Shown here: positions 1-8,045 of the stretch, piece after piece | How the letters are laid out: every line of letters starts with the position of its first letter | How positions within the stretch are numbered: position 1 is the stretch's first letter | Origin: Psychromonas sp. | Lineage (GTDB): Bacteria > Pseudomonadota > Gammaproteobacteria > Enterobacterales > Psychromonadaceae | Direction: 5' to 3' | DNA: 15,236 nt | Assembly (NCBI GenBank): GCA_023145575.1 | Contig: JAGLDN010000001.1 | Coordinates: 1 to 15,236 of the forward strand | Position numbers and translations under genes: made by a program | The notes under the pieces: model-generated | Database searches by the model: none | What the model saw: only the letters and a program-made list of their open reading frames with translations | Told to the model about the DNA's origin: nothing

Positions 1-1401
1 TTAAAAACAGAAAAAACAGAATTCCAGCATATTGATGAACTTATTCGACGTATTGCATTAAGCAGCTTTCATATTACTTTTGTTTTAAAGCATAATGGCA
101 AAATAATACGTCAATATCGTGCGGCGCAAACAGACGCTCAGAAAACAAAACGCCTAGGATCTATTTGCAGTGATAATTTTGTTCGCAGTGCGATTTATTT
201 TAAAAATGATGAAAATGAATTAAAAATATCAGGTTGGGTATCGGACAGCCATTCACCTCGTTCACTTTCAGATGTACAATATTGCTATATTAATGGGCGC
301 ATGATCAAAGATAAATTAGTGACACATGCGATTAAACAAGCCTACGCTTACCGTTTACCCGATGGAAAGTTTCCAGGCTTTGTTATTTATATTACTTGCC
401 CACTTGCAGAAGTTGATGTCAACGTTCACCCAGCTAAGCATGAAGTTCGGTTTCATCAAGCGCGTTGGGTACATGATTTTATTGTTTCGACATTACTTGT
501 CACATTAAATGAAAGTGATTTATCGCATGAAAATAACATCACAACGGACAATACCCTCGCAATACAAAACAGGCCTGAGTCACATGATTACCAATCTGGT
601 CCAGCACACGCTACAAGCAATTCGACACCATCTGCATCTTCTTACGGTGGAAATTATCAGAAAAAAACAGCACTAAAAACAGCACTAGATGAGCCCCGCA
701 TTAATGCTTATTGTGACTTTGTTACACAAGCCGTTGACCCGATTGTCCAGATCAACAAGGGGGATAATACTAAATCGCCATCGACACAGAGCCCAGGCAG
801 TGCCTTCGGCGACATTATGTGTTTATTTGAGAATAGCTATCTTTTATTGAGGCTAAATCAAAATCAAAAAATGATTTCAACAAGCGCTGCTATGATGGTT
901 TTATCGTTAAATGCAATAGATAAAACCCTAAAAGAATTACAGCTTATAAGTGCTTATGAAGATGGAGAGATCATTGCTCAACCGTTATTATTACCAGTGC
1001 GTGTTGAACTCAATACCGCGCAGTATAATGTACTTAGTCAGTATGAATCTATTTTTGTCCGCTTGGGATTTGTTTTTAGGACACAAGGCAATAAGCTCAT
1101 TATCAACAGAGTCCCTGCCTTGCTTAGAGTGCCACCGATGGCACCCATAGCGAGCATTTTTGTCAAATTAATTACTTATTTAATGACCCAAGATAAGGCG
1201 GTAAATCAATTTGAAATCATCCCATTTTGTACCTTATTAAGTTGTTTAGCCCTACCAGAAAATGAAAGAGCGTGGGATATGCCGCGTGCACAAGCATTAC
1301 TAAATAAAGCAATAAATTGGCCTGCCGAGTTGTTTTCATCAAATACTATGTTTATTGAAGCCGATCTGTCGTTGCTCGTGAAGGGTTTTCAACATGCTTA
1401 A
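1..1401 (+). CDS. mutL: DNA mismatch repair protein MutL, 5' truncated by the window edge
   Basis: MutL links MutS mismatch recognition to MutH nicking and UvrD unwinding. Frame 1 is open from base 1 without a stop, so the first in-frame ATG at 301 is internal: the residues before it (TEKTEFQHIDELIRRIAL, then YCYINGRM) match the middle of E. coli MutL. The visible 466 residues start at roughly E. coli residue 160, so the N-terminal ATPase motifs are off the window. Residues 140-153 carry the family signature VNVHPAKHEVRFHQ. A low-complexity Ser/Thr/Asn-rich linker spans about residues 170-265, followed by the C-terminal dimerisation domain from FGDIM (269) to the end. The DQHA-type endonuclease motif is absent, as in MutH-using gammaproteobacteria (family knowledge). 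The gene ends with TAA and overlaps miaA by 8 bp, which suggests translational coupling. Confidence 0.97.
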   Translation, partial: LKTEKTEFQHIDELIRRIALSSFHITFVLKHNGKIIRQYRAAQTDAQKTKRLGSICSDNFVRSAIYFKNDENELKISGWVSDSHSPRSLSDVQYCYINGRMIKDKLVTHAIKQAYAYRLPDGKFPGFVIYITCPLAEVDVNVHPAKHEVRFHQARWVHDFIVSTLLVTLNESDLSHENNITTDNTLAIQNRPESHDYQSGPAHATSNSTPSASSYGGNYQKKTALKTALDEPRINAYCDFVTQAVDPIVQINKGDNTKSPSTQSPGSAFGDIMCLFENSYLLLRLNQNQKMISTSAAMMVLSLNAIDKTLKELQLISAYEDGEIIAQPLLLPVRVELNTAQYNVLSQYESIFVRLGFVFRTQGNKLIINRVPALLRVPPMAPIASIFVKLITYLMTQDKAVNQFEIIPFCTLLSCLALPENERAWDMPRAQALLNKAINWPAELFSSNTMFIEADLSLLVKGFQHA

Positions 1402-2347
1402 AACTGAGAATACACATCCAACAGCTCTTTTTTTAATGGGACCAACGGCCGCTGGGAAAACAAAGCTGGCTATAAAATTAGCACTTGAATGTCGATGCGA
1501 GATCATTAGTGTTGATTCTGGGCTAATTTATAAACAAATGGATATTGGAACAGCAAAGCCGACGCTTGGTGAATTACAAAAAGTACCGCACGCTTTGGTG
1601 AACATCATTGATCCAATCGAACATTATTCAGCGGGAGATTTTTGCAAAGATGCACAGTGTTTAATGAAAGAAATCACCGCGCGAGGTAACACACCGCTTT
1701 TAGTGGGTGGAACAATGCTTTATTACAAGGCACTCATTGATGGTCTATCACCGCTGCCAAGCGCAGATCAATCAATACGTAAAGCTATACAAAATGAAGC
1801 CCTTAAGCATGGTTGGGAGTATTTACACCAACAATTAAATGAAATCGATCCAATTTCAGCTAGGCGCATTCATGTCAATGATCCACAACGTTTATCAAGA
1901 GCGCTTGAAGTTTATCGGATTTCAGGCAAAAGCATGACAGAACTAACGCGTATAAAAAACCCAGAAATTCCTTATAATATTAAGCAATTTGCACTTGCGC
2001 CACAAGATAAAAAAACCTTGCATGAGCGCATTGAATTACGTTTTAAATTGATGCTTGAAAATGGTTTTGAATCTGAAGTAAAAGCACTTTATCAGCGCGG
2101 GGATTTGTACCTTGACCTGCCTTCAATGCGCTGTGTTGGTTATCGACAAATGTGGGAATACTTAGCGGGGAAGTTGGATCATGATGAAATGATTTTCCGT
2201 GGGATTGTTGCAACAAGACAGTTAGCAAAAAGACAAATGACATGGCTAAAAGGATGGAAAAATATCACCTGGCTTACGAGTGATGATAAAAATAATTTTT
2301 CTATTATCAAAAATATATTATATCATGACATTAATAAGACGTGCTGA
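1394..2347 (+). CDS. miaA: tRNA dimethylallyltransferase MiaA
   Basis: MiaA transfers the dimethylallyl group of DMAPP to N6 of A37 in tRNAs that read codons starting with U, the first step towards ms2i6A. The 317-residue length is normal. The P-loop GPTAAGKT is at residues 16-23, and DSGLIYKQMDIGTAKP follows from D41, the conserved catalytic/tRNA-contact region (DSALIYKGMDIGTAKP in E. coli). LVGGTMLYYKAL, NDPQRLSRALEVY and the C-terminal MRCVGYRQMWEYL and TRQLAKRQMTWLKGW are also typical. The ATG lies inside the last codons of mutL, with AAGGG about 8 bases upstream. In relatives hfq follows directly; here it does not. Confidence 0.97.
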   Translation: MLKTENTHPTALFLMGPTAAGKTKLAIKLALECRCEIISVDSGLIYKQMDIGTAKPTLGELQKVPHALVNIIDPIEHYSAGDFCKDAQCLMKEITARGNTPLLVGGTMLYYKALIDGLSPLPSADQSIRKAIQNEALKHGWEYLHQQLNEIDPISARRIHVNDPQRLSRALEVYRISGKSMTELTRIKNPEIPYNIKQFALAPQDKKTLHERIELRFKLMLENGFESEVKALYQRGDLYLDLPSMRCVGYRQMWEYLAGKLDHDEMIFRGIVATRQLAKRQMTWLKGWKNITWLTSDDKNNFSIIKNILYHDINKTC

Positions 2348-2415
2348 CGTTTTTGTTATGATCAATCAACATTGATGAGACAATAATTAGCTATTCTGAG
2401 TCAATTTTACGTACA

Positions 2416-2541
2416 TATACCCATGTGACTTCAAAATGCAAAGTCAGATTGGCAAACTAGTGCCAAGTTGCTAGGCATAAAATTGCCCTCCTGATTTTTT
2501 ACCTTTATGTCACATTTTTCACCTTTACATCACATGGTATA
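2416..2541 (+). mobile_element. Short (deleted) copy of the TATACCC miniature inverted-repeat element
   Basis: The left end TATACCCATGTGACTTC is mirrored by CATCACATGGTATA on the right, giving imperfect terminal inverted repeats bounded by TA on each side. The left half contains GTGCCAAG, then GCTAGGCATAAAATTGCC, which is identical to the element copy at 13882-14206 and nearly identical to the reverse complement of the right end of the copy at 10652-10975. This copy is 126 bp against 324-325 bp, so the middle has been lost. No coding capacity. Confidence 0.8.
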
Positions 2542-2546
2542 GGTAG

Positions 2547-2570
2547 TTTGGCAGTGTTGCTTATGCCAAA
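2547..2570. promoter_or_regulatory. Perfect palindrome upstream of hflX (possible operator)
   Basis: TTTGGCA (2547-2553) and TGCCAAA (2564-2570) are a perfect 7-bp inverted repeat around a 10-base centre, 30 bases before the hflX start. It is not followed by a T run, so it is not a terminator. It could be a dimeric repressor site or a 5'-leader hairpin; which regulator, if any, is unknown. Confidence 0.35.
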
Positions 2571-2590
2571 TTTAACTTAATAATAATTTT

Positions 2591-2594
2591 GGAG
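2591..2594 (+). promoter_or_regulatory. Ribosome binding site that decides the hflX start
   Basis: GGAG lies 6 bases before the TTG at 2601. It overlaps the alternative upstream TTG at 2589, which has no Shine-Dalgarno sequence of its own. This spacing and the homology of the N-terminus both favour 2601. Confidence 0.7.
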
Positions 2595-2600
2595 TTTTAT

Positions 2601-3887
2601 TTGTTTGATCGTTACCAAGCAGGTGAACGGGCGGTGCTCGTGCATGTTACTTTTTCGGAAGATGACAAAAAAGAAGATCTCGATGAGCTTAAACTATTAG
2701 TCAGCTCGGCGGGTGTCAGCACCTTAGGCGTGATAACCGGGCCGCGCAAATCACCACACCCTCGCTATTTTGTGGGCACGGGTAAGGCGCAAGAAATCGC
2801 AGATGCAATTCAAACGTTTGGGGCAAATGTTGTAATATTTAATCATTCACTTAGCCCTGCACAGCAACGTAACTTAGAGGCGTTATGTGAATGTTTGGTC
2901 CTTGATCGAACGGCACTTATTTTAGATATTTTTGCACAACGAGCGCGTACCTATGAAGGTAAATTGCAAATTGAATTAGCGCAATTGCGGCATATGTCAA
3001 CCCGACTTGTTCGAGGCTGGACACATCTTGAACGCCAAAAAGGTGGCGTGGGTATGCGAGGCCCTGGTGAAACGCAGCTTGAAACAGATAGACGATTATT
3101 GGGTATTCGTATAACAACGATTAAGTCACGGCTTGCTAAAGTCTCTAAACAGCGAGAGCAAGGCCGTCGTGCTCGCCAACGCAATGAAATACCGACTGTT
3201 TCATTGGTTGGTTATACCAATGCTGGAAAATCAACCCTATTTAATCAACTAACAGGCGCAGATGTTTATGTTGCTGATCAGCTTTTTGCAACACTCGATC
3301 CAACGCTGCGTAAAATTGACCTTGATGATGTTGGTAATTGTATTTTAGCTGATACCGTCGGATTTATTCGTCATCTTCCACATGATTTAGTTGCGGCTTT
3401 TAAAGCGACACTACAAGAAACACGTGAGGCCACGCTTCTTTTACATATTGTGGATTGTAGTGATGAAAATTATCGAGCGAATATTGATGCGGTTGATCGT
3501 GTTTTAAAAGAGATCGATGCAGCCGAGGTCCCACAACTTATTGTGATGAATAAAATTGATGCATTTGATGATATAGTGCCTTGCATTAATTTTGATGATG
3601 AAGGCAAGCCAATACGTGTCTGGTTATCTGCGCAATCAGGTGCTGGAGCTGAACTTTTACTTACAGCACTTTCACAATTATTAGCGGTGCAAATTCGCGG
3701 ACTTGAACTCGCTATTCCGGCAAAATACGGGAAACTACGTGCGGCACTTTATGAACTTAATTGCATTGATAGGGAGGTATTTGATGAAAATGGAGATTGT
3801 TTATTAACTATCCGAATTAATAATATTGATTTTTGTCGATTAAGGAAGAAATTTGAGGGTGTGATTGAGGAATGTCTAATTTTTTAA
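2601..3887 (+). CDS. hflX: Ribosome-associated GTPase HflX (TTG start)
   Basis: HflX binds the 50S subunit and splits or rescues stalled ribosomes, notably under heat stress. Starting at TTG 2601 gives a 428-residue protein beginning MFDRYQAGERAVLVH, which aligns with E. coli MFDRYDAGEQAVLVH; the frame is also open 4 codons upstream to a TTG at 2589. The N-terminal HflX domain contains GPRKSPHPRYFVGTGKA, LVRGWTHLERQKGG and GPGETQLETDRR. The G domain follows with P-loop GYTNAGKS (about 204-211), the switch LFATLDPTLR, G3 DTVGF and G4 NKID. The length matches the family (426 in E. coli). No terminator is visible before hflK, 96 bases on, so read-through is likely. Confidence 0.96.
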   Translation: MFDRYQAGERAVLVHVTFSEDDKKEDLDELKLLVSSAGVSTLGVITGPRKSPHPRYFVGTGKAQEIADAIQTFGANVVIFNHSLSPAQQRNLEALCECLVLDRTALILDIFAQRARTYEGKLQIELAQLRHMSTRLVRGWTHLERQKGGVGMRGPGETQLETDRRLLGIRITTIKSRLAKVSKQREQGRRARQRNEIPTVSLVGYTNAGKSTLFNQLTGADVYVADQLFATLDPTLRKIDLDDVGNCILADTVGFIRHLPHDLVAAFKATLQETREATLLLHIVDCSDENYRANIDAVDRVLKEIDAAEVPQLIVMNKIDAFDDIVPCINFDDEGKPIRVWLSAQSGAGAELLLTALSQLLAVQIRGLELAIPAKYGKLRAALYELNCIDREVFDENGDCLLTIRINNIDFCRLRKKFEGVIEECLIF

Positions 3888-3972
3888 CATCTTCTTACAC
3901 GTTTTTTGAACTTTTAATGTTATCATACATAAATATAACTTTAATTTTAATACACAAATAGTTTAATTAATC

Positions 3973-3977
3973 AGGAG
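3973..3977 (+). promoter_or_regulatory. Strong ribosome binding site of hflK
   Basis: AGGAG lies 6 bases before the hflK ATG at 3984, close to ideal spacing. It is the best Shine-Dalgarno sequence in the window and fixes the start. Confidence 0.7.
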
Positions 3978-3983
3978 CTGACT

Positions 3984-5183
3984 ATGGCTTGGAACGAACC
4001 GGGAAAAGATGATAAAAAGGATCCAAACCCGTGGAAAAGTGGCGATAAAAAAGAAAATCAATCTCCACCAGATCTTGATGTGATATTTCAAAAGATAAGT
4101 GATATATTTAGCGGTTTTTTTGGTAAAAAGTCATCTGATAATAGTAGGCCCCCATCCTCAGGGAGCGGAAAATTTGTCGTTTTATCTTTGATAGTAATTA
4201 TTGCTATTGGATGGTTTTTCATGGGGTGGTATACGGTTAAAGAATCTGATCGCGGTGTTGTTTTACGCTTTGGTGCCTATCATTCGGTAGCTGAACCAGG
4301 CTTACACTGGAACCCTAAATTTATTGATACGGTTTTCCCAGTTAATGTGAAATTAATTAGAACAATGCCAACAACAGGTTTTATGTTAACACAAGATGAA
4401 AACCTTGTTAAAGTTGCGATGGAAGCTCAGTATCGTGTAAGTGATCCAACAAAATATTTGTATAGTGTTACCAATGCAGATAACAGTTTACGCGAAGCTT
4501 TAGACAGCTCTTTACGTTTTGTTGTTGGTCATACATCTATGAATGATGTGCTAACGACTGGTCGCGAAAACGTTCGCCAAAAAACGTGGAAAAAGCTTGA
4601 TGAAATCATTAAGCCTTACGATATGGGGCTGAGTGTTCTTGATGTTAATTTACAGCAAACGCGTCCACCCGAGCAGGTTAAAAAAGCATTTGATGATGCT
4701 ATTGCAGCGCAAGAAGATGAACATCGTTTTGTGCGTGAAGCTGAGGCATATGAGCGATCAAAAGAGCCTATTGCACGGGGGCATGTGCAGCGCATTTATC
4801 AGGTATCACAGGCATATAAGCAAGGTGTTATATTGAAAGCTGAAGGTGAAGTTGCACGTTTTAAAAAATTGTTGCCTGAGTACAGATTAAATCCTCAAGT
4901 GATGCGCGAGCGGCTGTATCTTAAAATGATGCAAACGGTGCTCACTAATAGCTCAAAGGTGTTAATTGATCAAAAATCAGGCGGTAATTTAACATTCTTA
5001 CCACTTGATAAATTAATGAATAAAGCCAGGCAATCAGATTCAAATGCAAAACAAAATGAAACCGACAAAAGCTCAAAAAAAGATGCTAACACGAAAAAAT
5101 CAGCACGCAATACCAGTAACGATGGCATTCGTGATGCCAGTCGCTATACGCGCAGTGAGCGTAGTAATGGGAGAAATTACTAA
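3984..5183 (+). CDS. hflK: FtsH protease modulator HflK (SPFH/band 7)
   Basis: HflK pairs with HflC in a large membrane complex on the periplasmic side that encloses and restrains the FtsH protease. The protein has 399 residues. It opens with MAWNEPGKDDKKDPNPW, a family hallmark, in a charged cytoplasmic N-terminus with a Gly/Phe-rich patch. One membrane anchor follows at about residues 64-83, then the band-7 domain starting VKESDRGVVLRFG. Later motifs include VQYRV-like EAQYRVSDP, LDVNLQQTRPPEQVKKAFDD, an Ala/Glu-rich helix with REAEAYERS, and a hydrophilic C-terminal tail rich in Ser, Asn and Lys (about residue 345 on). The TAA stop shares one base with the hflC ATG (TAATG). Confidence 0.96.
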   Translation: MAWNEPGKDDKKDPNPWKSGDKKENQSPPDLDVIFQKISDIFSGFFGKKSSDNSRPPSSGSGKFVVLSLIVIIAIGWFFMGWYTVKESDRGVVLRFGAYHSVAEPGLHWNPKFIDTVFPVNVKLIRTMPTTGFMLTQDENLVKVAMEAQYRVSDPTKYLYSVTNADNSLREALDSSLRFVVGHTSMNDVLTTGRENVRQKTWKKLDEIIKPYDMGLSVLDVNLQQTRPPEQVKKAFDDAIAAQEDEHRFVREAEAYERSKEPIARGHVQRIYQVSQAYKQGVILKAEGEVARFKKLLPEYRLNPQVMRERLYLKMMQTVLTNSSKVLIDQKSGGNLTFLPLDKLMNKARQSDSNAKQNETDKSSKKDANTKKSARNTSNDGIRDASRYTRSERSNGRNY

Positions 5184-6049
5184 TGAACAAAATTTTAATT
5201 TTGGTCGTATTATGTATTGTTGTTCTGTCTAGCAGTACCTTTGTTATAAACGAAGGTAACCGCGGCATAGTCATGCGATTTAGTAAAATTAAGCGAGGTG
5301 CAGATAAAATTCCTTTAATTTACAAGCCTGGATTGTATTTTAAAATACCGTTTATTGACACAGTGCGATCGCTCGATGCCAGAATTCAAACACTTGATGA
5401 CAAAGCTGATCGATTTGTTACGTCAGAGAAAAAAGATTTAATTATTGATTCTTATGTGAAGTGGAAAATTGATAACTTCGCGAGTTACTATCTCGCGACT
5501 GGCGGTAATATACTGCAAGCAGAAGCGCTGTTAAAGCGTAAAATAAATAACGGATTGCGAAGTGAAATTGGCTCTAATACTATTCAAGACATTGTTTCTG
5601 GTAAACGTGGTCTAGTGATGGAGCAAGCACTTAAGCGTATGGCAAGATCGTCTGAATTAGGTATAAAAGTGGTTGATGTTAGAATTAAGAAGATTAATTT
5701 ACCCGATGAAGTAAGTACTAGTATTTATAAAAGAATGCGTGCAGAGCGCACCGCAGTTGCAAAAGAGCATCGTTCACAAGGACGAGAGAAGTCCGAAATA
5801 ATTCGTGCGCAAATTGACCGAAAAGTGTCAGTTATGCTTGCAACAGCGAATAAAGCTGCGATACAAGCCCGTGGGCAAGGTGATGCACAAGCTTCAAGAA
5901 TATATGCGAATGCTTATGGAAAAGCGCCAAAATTCTATTCTTTTTTACGCAGTATGCGCGCATATGAAGCTAGCTTTTCAAATAAAAGTGACGTGTTGGT
6001 TTTAAGTCCTCATTCTGAATTTTTTAAATATCTGAATAACAAAAATTAA
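5183..6049 (+). CDS. hflC: FtsH protease modulator HflC (SPFH/band 7)
   Basis: HflC is the partner of HflK in the FtsH-regulating complex. The protein has 288 residues, shorter than the roughly 330 of E. coli but with all landmarks. A signal-anchor helix lies at about residues 4-20 (ILILVVLCIVVLSS), then the band-7 start NEGNRGIVMRFSKIKR, PGLYFKIPFIDTV, and the helix MRAERTAVAKEHRSQGREKSEII. The C-terminus ends in FYSFLRSMRAYEASF and VLVLSPHSEFFKYL, the usual HflC ending. It is translationally coupled to hflK through a 1-base overlap, with GGGAGA (5169-5174) as ribosome binding site inside the hflK end. A strong terminator follows 22 bases after the stop. Confidence 0.96.
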   Translation: MNKILILVVLCIVVLSSSTFVINEGNRGIVMRFSKIKRGADKIPLIYKPGLYFKIPFIDTVRSLDARIQTLDDKADRFVTSEKKDLIIDSYVKWKIDNFASYYLATGGNILQAEALLKRKINNGLRSEIGSNTIQDIVSGKRGLVMEQALKRMARSSELGIKVVDVRIKKINLPDEVSTSIYKRMRAERTAVAKEHRSQGREKSEIIRAQIDRKVSVMLATANKAAIQARGQGDAQASRIYANAYGKAPKFYSFLRSMRAYEASFSNKSDVLVLSPHSEFFKYLNNKN

Positions 6050-6071
6050 ATTAGCTTCCTAAATTAATGTT

Positions 6072-6098
6072 AAAAAAGGGTTATTTGCCCTTTTTTAT
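6072..6098 (+). terminator. Rho-independent terminator of the hfl operon
   Basis: AAAAAAGGG (6072-6080) pairs perfectly with CCCTTTTTT (6088-6096) around a 7-base loop. Both sides end in A/T runs, so it could work in both directions. It closes the hflX-hflK-hflC transcription unit. Confidence 0.85.
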
Positions 6099-6130
6099 CC
6101 ATTCTAAGACATGCCATATTTTTGCTTCTA

Positions 6131-6300
6131 CTTATGTGACGTGAAGAGGCAACCTCAGATACAAACTTTATTATCAAAATAAGGCGCAATATTCGGTCGA
6201 TAAACGAAAAATGTTAATTATCGATTGGTTATTTACTTTTTTATTGTTGCAACGCAAGGCTATTTTTCGATACCGCGAACTAACGGGCAAGGTAAGATGG
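6131..6300 (+). repeat. Decayed copy of the TATACCC miniature element
   Basis: The 494-base stretch between hflC and purA holds no gene. From CTTATGTGACG (6131) to GGGCAAGGTAA (about 6285-6295) it matches the order of short blocks seen in the copy at 10652-10975: CATGTGAC, CCTCAG, AAGGCGCAATAT, TTATTGTTGCAACGCA, then GGGCAAGGTAA. Blocks are separated by substitutions and small gaps, and the right end cannot be traced. Beyond about 6300 I see only AT-rich sequence up to the purA promoter. Confidence 0.45.
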
Positions 6301-6480
6301 GTCTGAAATCCTCATTAATCTAAACGAAAAGTAATATTAATGAAATACACATTAGACAAAAACAACGCCAACTTAAGTGATAAGGCACCCGTTATATTTA
6401 TCTTCCCAAGCAATCCCCGTTAATTATTAACAAAAGCACGCCTTAAACCGACTTTGATTAAGTAGTAATAAAAATAGATA

Positions 6481-6510
6481 TTGAATTTTACTATAGTTTT
6501 TTGTTAAAAT
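6481..6510 (+). promoter_or_regulatory. Probable sigma-70 promoter of purA
   Basis: TTGAAT (6481-6486, 4 of 6 consensus) and TAAAAT (6505-6510, 5 of 6) are 18 bases apart. They sit 34 bases before the purA ATG, after the hfl terminator, so an own promoter is needed here. In an AT-rich background such matches are common, hence moderate confidence. I see no clear PurR box. Confidence 0.4.
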
Positions 6511-6544
6511 TAGTTTTAAGTGGCAATGTAGGAAGATAAGACAG

Positions 6545-7858
6545 ATGGGAAAAAATGTAGTAATTATCGGCGCACAATGGGGTGATGAAGGAAAAGGTAA
6601 GATTGTTGACTTACTGACCGAACAGGCACAATGGGTTGTTCGTTATCAAGGTGGCAATAATGCGGGGCATACACTCGTCATTGATGGTAAAAAAACAGTA
6701 CTTCACCTGATCCCATCAGGAATTCTACATCACAACGTAAAATGCGTTATTGGTAATGGTGTTGTAGTGGCACCAGGTCCTCTTTTTAATGAAATTAAAG
6801 TACTTGAAGAGAGTGGTATTTTGATAAAAGATCGCTTGTTAATTAGTGCTGCCTGTCCATTAATTCTTCCTTATCACGTAGCGGTAGATCAGGCGCGCGA
6901 AGCATTGCTTGGCTCAAAAGCAATTGGAACGACAGGACGCGGGATCGGCCCAGCTTATGAAGACAAAGTGTCTCGTCGTGCGCTTCGTGTAGCAGATATT
7001 TTTAATCTGGATACGTTTGCCATTAAATTGCAAAAGGTGATGGAATATCATAATTTTCAGTTGGTAAACTATTATAAAGTTGATCCTGTGAGTTATCATG
7101 AGGTACTTGCGCAAATGTCTGAAATGGCGGATCGTCTGATCGCGATGGTGATTGATGTAACAGATGAACTAGATAAAGCACGTTTACGCGGTGAAAATAT
7201 ATTGTTTGAAGGCGCGCAAGGCACCTTGTTAGATATTGATCACGGGACATACCCTTATGTAACCTCTTCAAATACAACGGCAGGTAGTGTTGCAACTGGG
7301 AGTGGTTTCGGACCAACTCATCTCGATTATGTGTTAGGCATTGTTAAAGCTTATACAACCCGCGTGGGCTCTGGGCCTTTTCCAACAGAGCTTTATGATG
7401 GAATTGATAAACTAGATCTTGTAGGTAAGCATTTAGGCTCTGTTGGTCATGAATTTGGTGCAACAACTGGACGTTTACGCCGTACAGGTTGGTTTGATGC
7501 CGTTACCATTAAACGTGCGATACAACTTAATAGCATTACGGGTTTTTGTTTAACAAAGCTTGATGTTTTAGATGGCCTAGAAGAAATAAAGATTTGTACA
7601 CATTACAAAATGCCAGATGGAAAATTGATTGATGTACCGCCGATGTCTATTGATGGCTATGAGTCTGCAATACCCATTTATGAATCAATGCCAGGTTGGT
7701 CAGAAAGTTCATTCGGCGTAACAACCTATGAAGAATTACCTAAAAATGCGCAAGCTTACATTAAACGAATAGAAGCTGTGACAGGAATACCAATAAGTAT
7801 TATTTCAACCGGGCCAGATCGTCATCAAACAATAATTCAGGTTAATCCTTTTACTTAA
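6545..7858 (+). CDS. purA: Adenylosuccinate synthetase PurA
   Basis: PurA joins IMP and aspartate using GTP to make adenylosuccinate, the committed step to AMP. The protein has 437 residues, normal for the family. The start MGKNVVIIGAQ leads into the glycine-rich loop WGDEGKGK (residues 12-19, catalytic Asp14), followed by QGGNNAGHT with catalytic His42. GTTGRGIGPAYEDK binds IMP, and FEGAQGTLLDIDHGTYPYVTSSN and the C-terminal STGPDRHQTI are also conserved. A weak AGGA lies 11 bases upstream of the ATG. It is flanked by terminators on both sides, so it is probably monocistronic. Confidence 0.98.
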   Translation: MGKNVVIIGAQWGDEGKGKIVDLLTEQAQWVVRYQGGNNAGHTLVIDGKKTVLHLIPSGILHHNVKCVIGNGVVVAPGPLFNEIKVLEESGILIKDRLLISAACPLILPYHVAVDQAREALLGSKAIGTTGRGIGPAYEDKVSRRALRVADIFNLDTFAIKLQKVMEYHNFQLVNYYKVDPVSYHEVLAQMSEMADRLIAMVIDVTDELDKARLRGENILFEGAQGTLLDIDHGTYPYVTSSNTTAGSVATGSGFGPTHLDYVLGIVKAYTTRVGSGPFPTELYDGIDKLDLVGKHLGSVGHEFGATTGRLRRTGWFDAVTIKRAIQLNSITGFCLTKLDVLDGLEEIKICTHYKMPDGKLIDVPPMSIDGYESAIPIYESMPGWSESSFGVTTYEELPKNAQAYIKRIEAVTGIPISIISTGPDRHQTIIQVNPFT

Positions 7859-7926
7859 TCTACAGTCGAAAGAAATAAGCTGCACGTCACAATTTAGATT
7901 ACATAAAGTAATTTCAAACGCTCAGT

Positions 7927-7960
7927 AAAAAGTAGATTATGAGACGTAGCCTACTTTTTT
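7927..7960 (+). terminator. Rho-independent terminator of purA
   Basis: AAAAAGTAG (7927-7935) pairs with CTACTTTTT (7951-7959) around a 15-base loop, followed by one further T. It lies 69 bases past the purA stop. Confidence 0.75.
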
Positions 7961-8045
7961 AATGCGTTAATATACACTAGATCCCACTTCAATCATTATT
8001 TATCTGATATATTTCTAGTTCTTAATCGATATTATGGAATTTATT

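Larger units (their letters stand above)
2348..2600. other. miaA-hflX gap without hfq
   Basis: In most gammaproteobacteria this gap holds hfq (about 80-100 codons). No reading frame here encodes an Sm-fold protein, and neither the NGIKLQG nor the YKHA motif is present. The space is taken by an AT-rich stretch (2348-2415), the 126-bp miniature element (2416-2541) and the palindrome plus ribosome binding site in front of hflX. Confidence 0.8.

Noticed and set aside
301..1401. A separate gene starting at ATG 301
   Set aside because: The same frame is open from base 1 and the residues before 301 match the middle of MutL, so 301 is an internal methionine.
2549..2562. Sigma-54-like GG...GC pattern in front of hflX
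   Set aside because: The GG and GC pairs are separated by 7 bases rather than the 10 required for a -24/-12 promoter; the pattern is part of the palindrome.
2917..3184. Minus-strand reading frames opposite hflX
   Set aside because: They overlap the conserved HflX domain, have no recognisable motifs and no ribosome binding sites; they are shadows of the real gene.
3906..3935. Promoter upstream of hflK (TTGAAC with a downstream AT-rich -10)
   Set aside because: No hexamer at 16-18 bases from TTGAAC matches TATAAT better than about half, which is not distinguishable from the AT-rich background.
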